Origin: a virus
Reading direction: 5' to 3' (one strand)
DNA: 23,864 nt
Virus record (IMG/VR): IMGVR_UViG_3300045999_006906
Coordinates: 1-23,864 of that record
A model generated the notes under the pieces. It ran no database searches. It was not told the DNA's origin and was given only the letters and a program-made list of their open reading frames with translations. Made by a program: the position numbers and the translations under genes. Position 1 is the first letter of the stretch, and the number at the start of each line of letters is the position of its first letter. Shown here one piece after another: positions 1 to 6,171 of this stretch.

Positions 1-480
1 AATCAGCACATTGAGGAAATCGAAAAGCAGCCGCACACAGAGCGCATCGCAGCCTATCGTAAGCTGACCTTTCTCAACGAATACCCATCCAAAAAGCCAA
101 AGCGCAGACGCTTCAAGTTAGGCGGCAAGTGGTATCGAATAGTTACGAACCCCGCTGAGGTTTCCGCTGGCGAATATGCCACGCTTCAGGTAGTGGCAGC
201 CGATGGAAAGTTCATACAAAATATGCCGCAGGTTATTGCGTGCCTGATGATAGAACAGGAAAGAAAGTGGTTCAGATGGGTGGACGTTCGGTATGATAAA
301 TCACGCAGCGCGCAGGAATTTCAGCGAAAAGCGCAATTAATCATGCAAAAAATGCCTGTTGGGCAAGCCTACCCCTACGCGCTTTTTTTTTCGAATCTCT
401 TACCCGAATTATTGAAAGTTTCCCTCACCTTTTTCCAGCAGCAGGAGAAGAAGCTGAGGAAACAAGCAATGACTGGTTAG
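1..480 (+). CDS. Tail assembly chaperone-like protein, N-terminal part (5' truncated)
   Basis: The frame is open from the first base of the window, so the true start lies upstream; the GTG at 193 is only an internal codon. The product reads as the N-terminal half of the tail chaperones of Bacteroidota siphophages: a basic stretch (KKPKRRRFK), a segment around SAGEYATLQ, a helical part, and a PVGQAYPYALFF segment. In the family such proteins bind the tape measure during tail assembly (established for lambda G/GT; here inferred by resemblance). At 383-391 the frame runs through nine T's, then continues with a charged tail to TAG at 478-480. The -1 frame is also open here and continues to 674, so this product may be the short form of a frameshifted pair. 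It sits upstream of the large terminase rather than the tape measure, which is unusual. Confidence 0.55.
   Translation, partial: NQHIEEIEKQPHTERIAAYRKLTFLNEYPSKKPKRRRFKLGGKWYRIVTNPAEVSAGEYATLQVVAADGKFIQNMPQVIACLMIEQERKWFRWVDVRYDKSRSAQEFQRKAQLIMQKMPVGQAYPYALFFSNLLPELLKVSLTFFQQQEKKLRKQAMTG
384..390 (+). promoter_or_regulatory. Candidate -1 ribosomal slippery site T_TTT_TTT
   Basis: In the frame of the upstream gene the codons are GCG CTT TTT TTT TCG, which contain the canonical X_XXY_YYZ heptamer as T_TTT_TTT. A -1 slip moves the ribosome into a frame with no stop until 674, joining the chaperone N-terminus to a plausible C-terminal half. Frame 0 stops at 478-480. No obvious downstream pseudoknot was found by eye. 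A one-base undercall of the T-run in the assembly would give the same picture. Confidence 0.5.
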
Positions 481-674
481 GAATGTTTTATCGCATGGCA
501 GGGAAGGACTTAACGAAGATGGACGCGGTCATGGCGATGCCGCTCATGGAGTTCTTCAACTATGCTGCCCTTCTGAAGACGATTGATAGGGATCGAGAAG
601 ATAGGTTAAATCGGGCAAGCACTGCAGGGCCAGAATTTTACATGGCGCAACTCATGTGGGAACTTAAGCAATGA
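390..674 (+). CDS. C-terminal half of tail chaperone, in the -1 frame
   Basis: This frame is open from 300 to 672 and stops at 672-674. Read from the slip site it gives an acidic linker, then DWLGMFYRMAGKDLTKMDAV and a PLMEFFNYAALLK segment. This resembles the C-terminal part that, in related phages, follows the chaperone N-terminal domain in one protein. It can be made as a -1 frameshift extension of the upstream gene, or start independently at ATG 483, two bases after the upstream stop, giving 63 residues. I favour the fusion because residues before 483 also look coding. It overlaps the large terminase start by four bases (ATGA), showing translational coupling. Confidence 0.55.
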   Translation, partial: FESLTRIIESFPHLFPAAGEEAEETSNDWLGMFYRMAGKDLTKMDAVMAMPLMEFFNYAALLKTIDRDREDRLNRASTAGPEFYMAQLMWELKQ

Positions 675-1855
675 AGATAAAGTACAACCGCCCACCGCTT
701 GCACCGTATCAAATCGCTATCCTCGACAGCACGGCGCGTTATACCGTCACGGCTGCCAGCACGAAGGCAGGCAAAACCGCTTCACATATTGTATGGCTGT
801 TTGAAAAGGCGCTTCAGGGAAAGAAAGGGCAGTCGTTTTGGTGGGTCGCTCCCGTGTATGGGCAGGCTGAAATCGCGTTCAGGCGGTTTAAGCAGCAATG
901 TTCCGAAAGGCTGTTTGAGGCAAACGAAAGTAAATTAAGATTGACCTTGCCCACCGGGGCAATGATTGAATTTAAGAGCGCGGAAAAGCCTGATAACCTT
1001 TACGGCGATGACGTTTACGCAGCTGTGTTTGATGAGTTCACCCGCGCCCGCGAAGAAGCATGGTTTGCGCTGCGTTCAACCCTGACAAAAACCCGAGGTC
1101 AATGCAAGCTTATCGGGAACGTGAAAGGGAAAAAAAACTGGGGCTACCGATTGGCAGAACGGGCAAGGCAGGGCGAAGATGGGTATGAGTTCCACAAAAT
1201 CACCGCTTGGGATGCAGTGAACGCGGGAATTTTAGAGAAAGAGGAAGTGGAACAGGCAGAACGAGACCTACCCGCGCACGTCTTCAAAGAACTTTACCTT
1301 GCCGAACCCGCCGACGATGATTCAAACCCTTTCGGACTGGACCACATACGGTCCTGTATCGAACCCCTTGCACCCGGTCCGGTGGAATGGTACGGAATTG
1401 ACCTTGCCAAAAGCAGGGACTGGACCGTCATTATTGGACTTAATCAGTCCAAAAAGGTAGCCTTCTTCGAGCGTTTCCGGCTTGACTGGAAGGCAACCCG
1501 CGACACGGTGCAGCGGATTGTTGGCAGAACGCCTGCGGTAATTGACTCCACGGGCGTTGGTGACCCGATAGTTGAAGACTTGCAGCGGGTTTGCCCAAGG
1601 ATTAAGGGCTTTAAATACACCTCGACAAGCAAACAGCAAATTATGGAAGACCTCGCAGGCGCAATCCACGGGCGGGAGGTTGTGTTTCCCGATGGCCCGA
1701 TAGTCGATGAACTCATGAACTTTGAATGGACACACACGCGCACGGGCATAAGCTACAACGCGCCTGAAGGGCTGCACGATGATTGTGTGAACGGGCTGGC
1801 ACTTGCCCTGCATTGCAGCCGCGTAAACAAGAAAGGGCTATTTCTACTGACATGA
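671..1855 (+). CDS. terL: Terminase large subunit
   Basis: ATP-driven DNA packaging motor and headful/cos nuclease acting at the portal of the empty prohead. The 394-residue protein has an N-terminal ATPase with a Walker A-like loop (STKAGKT, residues 30-36), a Walker B (AAVFDE, 117-122, with D121/E122 as the acidic pair), and a coupling region near residue 149 (IGN). The C-terminal RNase H-like nuclease shows three acidic positions: GIDLAKSRD (D244), IDSTGVGDP (D292) and GLHDDC (D370/D371). It is short for a large terminase but complete. The ATG at 671 overlaps the stop of the upstream chaperone frame, and its own TGA overlaps the next start (ATGA at 1852-1855). The small subunit is not adjacent; a candidate lies on the other strand at 15313-15711. 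Confidence 0.93.
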   Translation: MKIKYNRPPLAPYQIAILDSTARYTVTAASTKAGKTASHIVWLFEKALQGKKGQSFWWVAPVYGQAEIAFRRFKQQCSERLFEANESKLRLTLPTGAMIEFKSAEKPDNLYGDDVYAAVFDEFTRAREEAWFALRSTLTKTRGQCKLIGNVKGKKNWGYRLAERARQGEDGYEFHKITAWDAVNAGILEKEEVEQAERDLPAHVFKELYLAEPADDDSNPFGLDHIRSCIEPLAPGPVEWYGIDLAKSRDWTVIIGLNQSKKVAFFERFRLDWKATRDTVQRIVGRTPAVIDSTGVGDPIVEDLQRVCPRIKGFKYTSTSKQQIMEDLAGAIHGREVVFPDGPIVDELMNFEWTHTRTGISYNAPEGLHDDCVNGLALALHCSRVNKKGLFLLT

Positions 1856-2343
1856 AAACACCTATTGAAATTCTCGCCTCCGAAACATGGCCAGCGATGG
1901 TCTGCAAGAAGTACAGCCCAGCGCATTGGAAAGACCTTCAGCAGGAATTGTTCCTACTTATTGCCACGGAGTTGAGCGAAAAGGCAGCACGTGCGCAGGA
2001 GGCAGGGTACTTCGAGTTTTTCTACATCCGATGCGCTGCGAACCTTTGCAAGCCAAATGACCGGATAGCTAAGTTAAACATTGGAACAGACAGCATTGAG
2101 GGTTGGGATGTTGCAGAGGATGAAGATGAATTTAGGGAACGCAAAGAAGCGGATGTGCAGGAAAAGTTGGATGCGATAGCAACGGTGCAAAGCCGTGAGC
2201 CGTGGTATGAATCGAAGATGATGGAACTTTACCTGTCTGGAATGAGTATGCGTAAAATACACCGCCTGACTGGAATTGCGCTGAATGAGGTTAGTAGGGT
2301 GATAAATGACTTTCGGGCGAAGTGTCGCGAGGAATACCTATAA
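1852..2343 (+). CDS. Sigma-factor-like / HTH regulatory protein
   Basis: 163 residues from the ATG at 1852, chosen because it overlaps the terminase stop as ATGA; a longer reading from 1783 would lie inside the terminase gene. The N-terminal part (SPAHWKDLQQELFLLI, then GYFEFFYIRCAANL) resembles small sigma-70-related proteins of Bacteroidota phages. An acidic linker (EDEDEF) follows, and the C-terminus (SGMSMRKIHRLTGIALNEVS) reads as a helix-turn-helix like sigma region 4. Possible roles are a late transcription factor or a DNA-recognition protein for packaging; the sequence does not decide. It is the last plus-strand gene before the convergent hairpin at 2346-2370. The family call is from memory of the pattern. 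Confidence 0.5.
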   Translation: MKTPIEILASETWPAMVCKKYSPAHWKDLQQELFLLIATELSEKAARAQEAGYFEFFYIRCAANLCKPNDRIAKLNIGTDSIEGWDVAEDEDEFRERKEADVQEKLDAIATVQSREPWYESKMMELYLSGMSMRKIHRLTGIALNEVSRVINDFRAKCREEYL

Positions 2344-2345
2344 GC

Positions 2346-2370
2346 AAAAAGGCCACCCCGAAGGATGGCC
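2346..2370 (-). terminator. Intrinsic terminator ending the virion operon
   Basis: On the minus strand an 8-bp stem, GGCCATCC paired with GGGTGGCC (one T-G wobble), closes a TTCG tetraloop and is followed at once by TTTTT. It sits just beyond the stop of the tail tube gene. The hairpin also forms on the plus strand after the sigma-like gene, but without a T-run there, so it is best as a minus-strand terminator between convergent units. Confidence 0.8.
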
Positions 2371-2401
2371 AATTCACACCATAACACAAAACGATTCAAA
2401 T

Positions 2402-2917
2402 TTAGCTGATATTCAGCGAAGTTAAAACACCTGATTGAACAATTTGTGGAGGTTCTTTTTCAGCATGGGTAAAGGTCAGGTCGTAGCCGGTCATGTCACC
2501 AAGGGCAACACCAGTCATAAAGCTGCCTGCTGTCATGTCCATTCCACGTGCAAGGCCCATTGCCCAATAATCGCCTGCATTGGTTTTCACGATAGAAACC
2601 AGACGGGCAACGCTCAACAGCTTTACTTCATTACGCTTCGCGGTGGACAGCTTGCGCAGCTTGATATTCAATTCAGCAGAATTGAAAACCGTGCCATTCT
2701 CCACGCTTGGGGTAATGGTGTTGGTAAAACTTGCGGTGTCTTTAGGCAGTTCGTATTTGAAGAACGATTTACCCCCGTTCAGGGTTAATGCGGACACTTC
2801 GCCGCTGGCTGAAGTGTAGGAGGATACGGCTTCGTATTCAACAAGCCATATTTTATCAACGCCGCCGACGCTGTCTTTGCAATCGTGGCTAAATCCGGTG
2901 GTGAGAATGCAACTCAT
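2402..2917 (-). CDS. Major tail (tail tube) protein
   Basis: 171 residues, beginning with a motif like the tail tube proteins of Bacteroidota prophages (CILTTGFSHDCKDSVGGVDK). The rest is beta-rich, with Thr/Ser/Gly stretches, as expected for a polymerising tube subunit that forms the DNA channel of the tail. No signal peptide, membrane segment or catalytic motif is seen. It lies directly downstream of the major capsid gene, separated by 75 bases that contain a strong hairpin with a T-run. The ATG at 2917 follows an A-rich leader (CTACAAAAAAGAT). A minor head protein is the alternative, but size and position favour the tube. Confidence 0.6.
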   Translation of the reverse strand: MSCILTTGFSHDCKDSVGGVDKIWLVEYEAVSSYTSASGEVSALTLNGGKSFFKYELPKDTASFTNTITPSVENGTVFNSAELNIKLRKLSTAKRNEVKLLSVARLVSIVKTNAGDYWAMGLARGMDMTAGSFMTGVALGDMTGYDLTFTHAEKEPPQIVQSGVLTSLNIS

Positions 2918-2931
2918 ATCTTTTTTGTAGG

Positions 2932-2967
2932 GGTTAAAAAGAAAGGGCGGGCAATTTTACCCGCCCC
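2932..2967 (-). terminator. Terminator-like hairpin between capsid and tail tube genes
   Basis: On the minus strand GGGCGGG (2966-2960) pairs with CCCGCCC (2951-2945) around an eight-base AT-rich loop, followed by TTTCTTTTT. It lies within the virion operon, after the capsid gene. It could partly terminate transcription, or protect the 3' end of the abundant capsid message. Confidence 0.7.
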
Positions 2968-2992
2968 TTCGGTTTGAAATTATCCTGTCTAA

Positions 2993-3958
2993 TTACAGGG
3001 TGAAGTACACGATTTGAGTGGGGAAAGCAACCTGAACGCCGTATTTGAACTCAGCGTTAAAGATTACGTTTTTCTTCACAGGGTCAGAGATGAACTCAAA
3101 GTTCTCCTCTTCGCCTACAAGGTCAGTACCGATGAAGTAGTTTGACCAGTAGCTGAAGTGGATTTTGTTCGAGCCATTCAAGCCGGGCAGACCATAGACC
3201 TTGGTGCCTGTGATAGGTTCAATTACCATGAACTGCTCACCTGTTTCAGGATTGTAGTGATAGTTGTTAGCCGCGATGAGGTGCTGCTTGTACAAAAGGA
3301 AGGTATCAACGCCCATTGCGAAGAAGCGGTCTTCTTTGGCCAAAATCGCCTTGCCGTCAGTGCTTGCCTGCGCCTGATTAATCATCTTCAGGATGGCATC
3401 ATCGATGTTGGAAACAGTCAAAGATGTCAGCTGAGTCCAGCCGCCTCCGGTGGTGGGGTTACCTTCGATAGGGTCGCCTGCGCCACCGAATCCAAGAGCG
3501 GTAAGAATGGTGTTGAAACCGTCGAACTGGTTTGCAGCGATAGTTCCCTGCCAGATGTCTTCTTCCAGAGCATCAGCGATTTTGCCGATTTTCTCGTTTC
3601 CGATTTGGTCAGCGAAAGGCAGTTCATTGTCGCCACCTGAACCAGCAGCCATTTGGGTCTGCATCCACTTGGTTTTCAGTGTCTTAGGACACAAGGTTTC
3701 ATAAACCTGAATGTCGCCAACGCTCAGAGTGCGCTTGCTGAAAGTTGTGCTTCCAGAGGTGGTAGGTTCGCAGCCGTTTGCCTGGAAGAAAACGGTGGAA
3801 TCAAGGATGTTCAGGTTGTCGCTGGTTTTGATACCTGGGATTACTTGACCAGCACCTTGCAAAAGGCTGGCTGTTTTGCCTCCGAAGAGGGCTTTGTACA
3901 GGAGCGGAAGGCGGTCTTCTTTCCCGTAATTGTCGAGGTCACTTACTACGAATGCCAT
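2993..3958 (-). CDS. Major capsid protein
   Basis: 321 residues; assigned as the shell-forming subunit by order (protease/scaffold gene immediately upstream, tail tube downstream) and by general character. It has an N-terminal helical part (LDNYGKEDRLPLLYKALFGG), a central Gly-rich loop and beta segments, a region (EEDIWQGTI, then a DDAILKMINQAQ helix) typical of phage capsid folds, and an aromatic, beta-rich C-terminus ending in VYFTL. The start is two bases after the protease-scaffold stop, with an A-rich leader (AAACCAACAAATAAAC) but no Shine-Dalgarno sequence. It is followed by a strong hairpin. HK97-type fold is likely but not proven by eye. Confidence 0.8.
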   Translation of the reverse strand: MAFVVSDLDNYGKEDRLPLLYKALFGGKTASLLQGAGQVIPGIKTSDNLNILDSTVFFQANGCEPTTSGSTTFSKRTLSVGDIQVYETLCPKTLKTKWMQTQMAAGSGGDNELPFADQIGNEKIGKIADALEEDIWQGTIAANQFDGFNTILTALGFGGAGDPIEGNPTTGGGWTQLTSLTVSNIDDAILKMINQAQASTDGKAILAKEDRFFAMGVDTFLLYKQHLIAANNYHYNPETGEQFMVIEPITGTKVYGLPGLNGSNKIHFSYWSNYFIGTDLVGEEENFEFISDPVKKNVIFNAEFKYGVQVAFPTQIVYFTL

Positions 3959-3960
3959 GT

Positions 3961-5559
3961 TTATTTGTTGGTTTTAATTTTTCGGATTGATTCGGCAAAA
4001 GCCATGATACGCTCATCACGTCGTGCAGCTTCGCCTTTGAGTGCGTTTACTTTCTTCACAGGTTCAGCAGCAGGAATTGCGCTGAACTGCTCGATTACTT
4101 CGAGCGTCTTAGCTTGGGCGTTGGTCAGGTTTTCCACCAGTCCAGACAGCTTTGCAATCAAGGCCGCCTGTTCGTTGAACTTCGCCTCAAATTCAGCCTT
4201 TACGCTTGCCATTTCGGTGCTGTTTTCAACTTCTACCACTTCCTCAACTTCAGCCTTTTCAACGATTTGAGTTACCACGCCGCCTTCGGTTGTTACCAAG
4301 TAGCCTTCAGCGGTTTCGTGTGTTCCATCGGGGGCAGGTACAAACTCGCCGTCTGGGGTCTGCACTTCAAGAACTGAACCTACGCCAAGCATGGCGATTT
4401 CATCGCCGGGGAAACGGATAACCGTTCCATCAACAAGAGTGCTTTCGGCAAACTTCACGGCAGGGGTTTCTTCCTCTACCGAAAAGCCGAGCAACTTCTT
4501 GATTTCATTGATTTTGTTTAATGCGCTCATTTCATCTAATGGATTATTTTCTGAATTGTCGTACTTTGTCAGGATAGCTTCAATAGCCGCCATTGTCTGT
4601 TCTTCGCTGCTTGCGGGTTTGTCGGTGAAATAACCCTCAATGGAAAAGCCTTTGAACTTGCCGTCTTTGATGTTCTGCCAAACAGCGTCGTCTTCTACGT
4701 AGTAGGACAGGAACCAGCTGCCCTCTGGCGCATCTGCCCACATTTGCGGAGGGTTTATACCGCGTTCTTTGTCCACTATGAACGATTCCAGCAAGTGCAT
4801 ACCGCCCACGGGGTTTGCGTGTTCTGCGTTCACCGCGTTGTATTTGTTTTGCAATGCCCACAGCTTTACCGCCTTTTGGATTGTTGCCGCGCTGAACTTG
4901 ACATAGTAGGTTGAGCCGTCTTCAGCCCTGCGAAGGATGGGCTTTTCAGCAATCATGGCTGGCCCCGTGATGATGCGGCGTTCCTCTGACTGAATCGCGA
5001 AGGATAGCTTTTCCCGTTCGATTGTGTTAATCTTCGCCTCTGCCCACCGCAACATTTCTTCACCGCCCCACAGCAAGTAGGAAATAGTGCCGCAGGCCTC
5101 TCGATCGTCTGGGTTGTAGTATTCAGCAGCGCGGGAAAGGTAAGAGTAAGTGCGCCGGATGGTCTGTTCCGACAGCGGTTCGCCTGAAGCAATCTGCTGC
5201 GCCCGAACCTTGCCCACCTGCGTAGCGCATTTGTTATTGAGTTCTTCATTAAGACGGATGCCGCGTTCTGCGTTCGCCTTTGCTGCCTCTGGGTAATCGC
5301 TGAAGCTGGCCATTTGCGTTTTATCCTCCCAGTAGCTGTAACAGATAGCAACTGCCTGTTCTTGGTCTTTGCCTTCGCCAATTAGGATGGGCACGCACCG
5401 CCCGATAAAATCTTCTTCGCTTTCATTGGCGGTAGGGGTCACGAATTTATCCGCGCTGAAGAAGTGGAAATCCTCTTCAATAGCGGGTGACTGCACAAGG
5501 CTGACTTGGGTCAGGCCATCGCCGTCTTCAATTTCTAAGTAATAGATAGGGTCGTTCAT
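3961..5559 (-). CDS. Prohead protease (XkdF-like) fused to scaffold, with an N-terminal insert domain
   Basis: 532 residues that appear to combine three parts. Residues 45-80 hold a Cys motif (RCVPILIGEGKDQEQAVAIC) and 86-177 a helical domain (SDYPEAAKANAERG ... CGTISYLLWGGEEMLRWAEAK) that I recall from related phage proteins without a known function. Residues 195-312 match the XkdF-type serine protease: H247 in AEHANPVGGMHLLESF and S306 in GFSIEGYF are the likely catalytic pair. From about 345 to the end the protein is Glu/Ala/Lys-rich and coiled-coil-like, as in scaffolds cleaved during maturation. In HK97-like phages the protease trims capsid and scaffold. The capsid gene follows directly. 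Copy B of the 35-bp repeat covers the start codon. Confidence 0.8.
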   Translation of the reverse strand: MNDPIYYLEIEDGDGLTQVSLVQSPAIEEDFHFFSADKFVTPTANESEEDFIGRCVPILIGEGKDQEQAVAICYSYWEDKTQMASFSDYPEAAKANAERGIRLNEELNNKCATQVGKVRAQQIASGEPLSEQTIRRTYSYLSRAAEYYNPDDREACGTISYLLWGGEEMLRWAEAKINTIEREKLSFAIQSEERRIITGPAMIAEKPILRRAEDGSTYYVKFSAATIQKAVKLWALQNKYNAVNAEHANPVGGMHLLESFIVDKERGINPPQMWADAPEGSWFLSYYVEDDAVWQNIKDGKFKGFSIEGYFTDKPASSEEQTMAAIEAILTKYDNSENNPLDEMSALNKINEIKKLLGFSVEEETPAVKFAESTLVDGTVIRFPGDEIAMLGVGSVLEVQTPDGEFVPAPDGTHETAEGYLVTTEGGVVTQIVEKAEVEEVVEVENSTEMASVKAEFEAKFNEQAALIAKLSGLVENLTNAQAKTLEVIEQFSAIPAAEPVKKVNALKGEAARRDERIMAFAESIRKIKTNK

Positions 5560-5591
5560 TTTCTATAATGGTGAAAGTGGTCATTTGTCTT
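5557..5591 (-). repeat. 35-bp leader repeat, copy B, at the protease start
   Basis: Matches 11647-11681 at 29 of 35 positions without gaps. On the minus strand it reads AAGACAAAT, an 11-base spacer with TTTC, then CCATTATAG and ends on the ATG of the protease gene. It also spans the TGA of the upstream gene. No TAnnTTTG box is present. It may be a phage-specific promoter or a translation-initiation element. Confidence 0.75.
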
Positions 5592-6171
5592 GATTTGCCA
5601 TCACGGAAATGGAAAGGGCTATCTTCTGCCCCATCGCCCGGCCCAGGTATTCCGCGAACTCGTCGAAGGTTGCGTCGTTAATGATTTTGCTGAAGAACTT
5701 GTTCCCCTTGTAGCCTTTTGCGTGGATTTTGCGCGCAATCGCTTTGGCCAGGTTCATGTTCTTTTCTGCGCGTGTGTCGCCTGGCATATTGCTTACGTCT
5801 ATGCCCTTTGCGCTGATCCACCCGGTAGGCCCAGACAATGCCTTCACAAGTTCACCGTCCCCGCTGTTGCGTGTGCGTGGCCTGCCTCCGTCCACGTATT
5901 CGTAATAGTCGTTAGCGTTTATCGCGCCTATTACATCGTTGCCCCGTGTGCGCGTTTTGGCTGCGTCGAGTGATTGAAACAAACTCATGCTTGCCCGTCC
6001 TGAAGGGTTCTGGGAATTTTTAAGGCTCGTTTTCAAACGCTCCGTGGTGTAGTTCGTCCACCCCTGCACCAAGTCAGAAAGCAAATCCCCTGTAAGGGTT
6101 GGCTGTTCTACCTCCGCTTTTCCGAGCCGGGAGAGGTACTGCCGCTGAAGTGCTGTTAGTTTGCCGTTCAT
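5581..6171 (-). CDS. Putative head-tail joining / tail completion protein
   Basis: 196 residues, mostly helical, with a central DYYEYVDGGRPRTRNSG segment. The short aromatic-plus-Gly-Arg-Pro motif is similar in style to HK97 gp10-type tail completion proteins, where a strand with this motif follows an N-terminal helix. The remainder (IARKIHAKGYKGNKFFSKI) is basic. The ATG at 6171 overlaps the tape measure stop (ATGA), and the gene ends inside copy B of the 35-bp leader repeat. The family match is loose, so another minor structural role is possible; belonging to the virion module is secure from position. Confidence 0.45.
   Translation of the reverse strand: MNGKLTALQRQYLSRLGKAEVEQPTLTGDLLSDLVQGWTNYTTERLKTSLKNSQNPSGRASMSLFQSLDAAKTRTRGNDVIGAINANDYYEYVDGGRPRTRNSGDGELVKALSGPTGWISAKGIDVSNMPGDTRAEKNMNLAKAIARKIHAKGYKGNKFFSKIINDATFDEFAEYLGRAMGQKIALSISVMANQDK

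Noticed and set aside
1322-1813. Long ORF on the minus strand within the terminase gene
   Set aside because: It mirrors the terminase frame; the plus-strand product has full terminase motifs and the opposite frame has no domain.
3158-3640. Plus-strand ORFs across the capsid gene
   Set aside because: Composition is that of an antisense shadow and the neighbouring genes are all on the minus strand.
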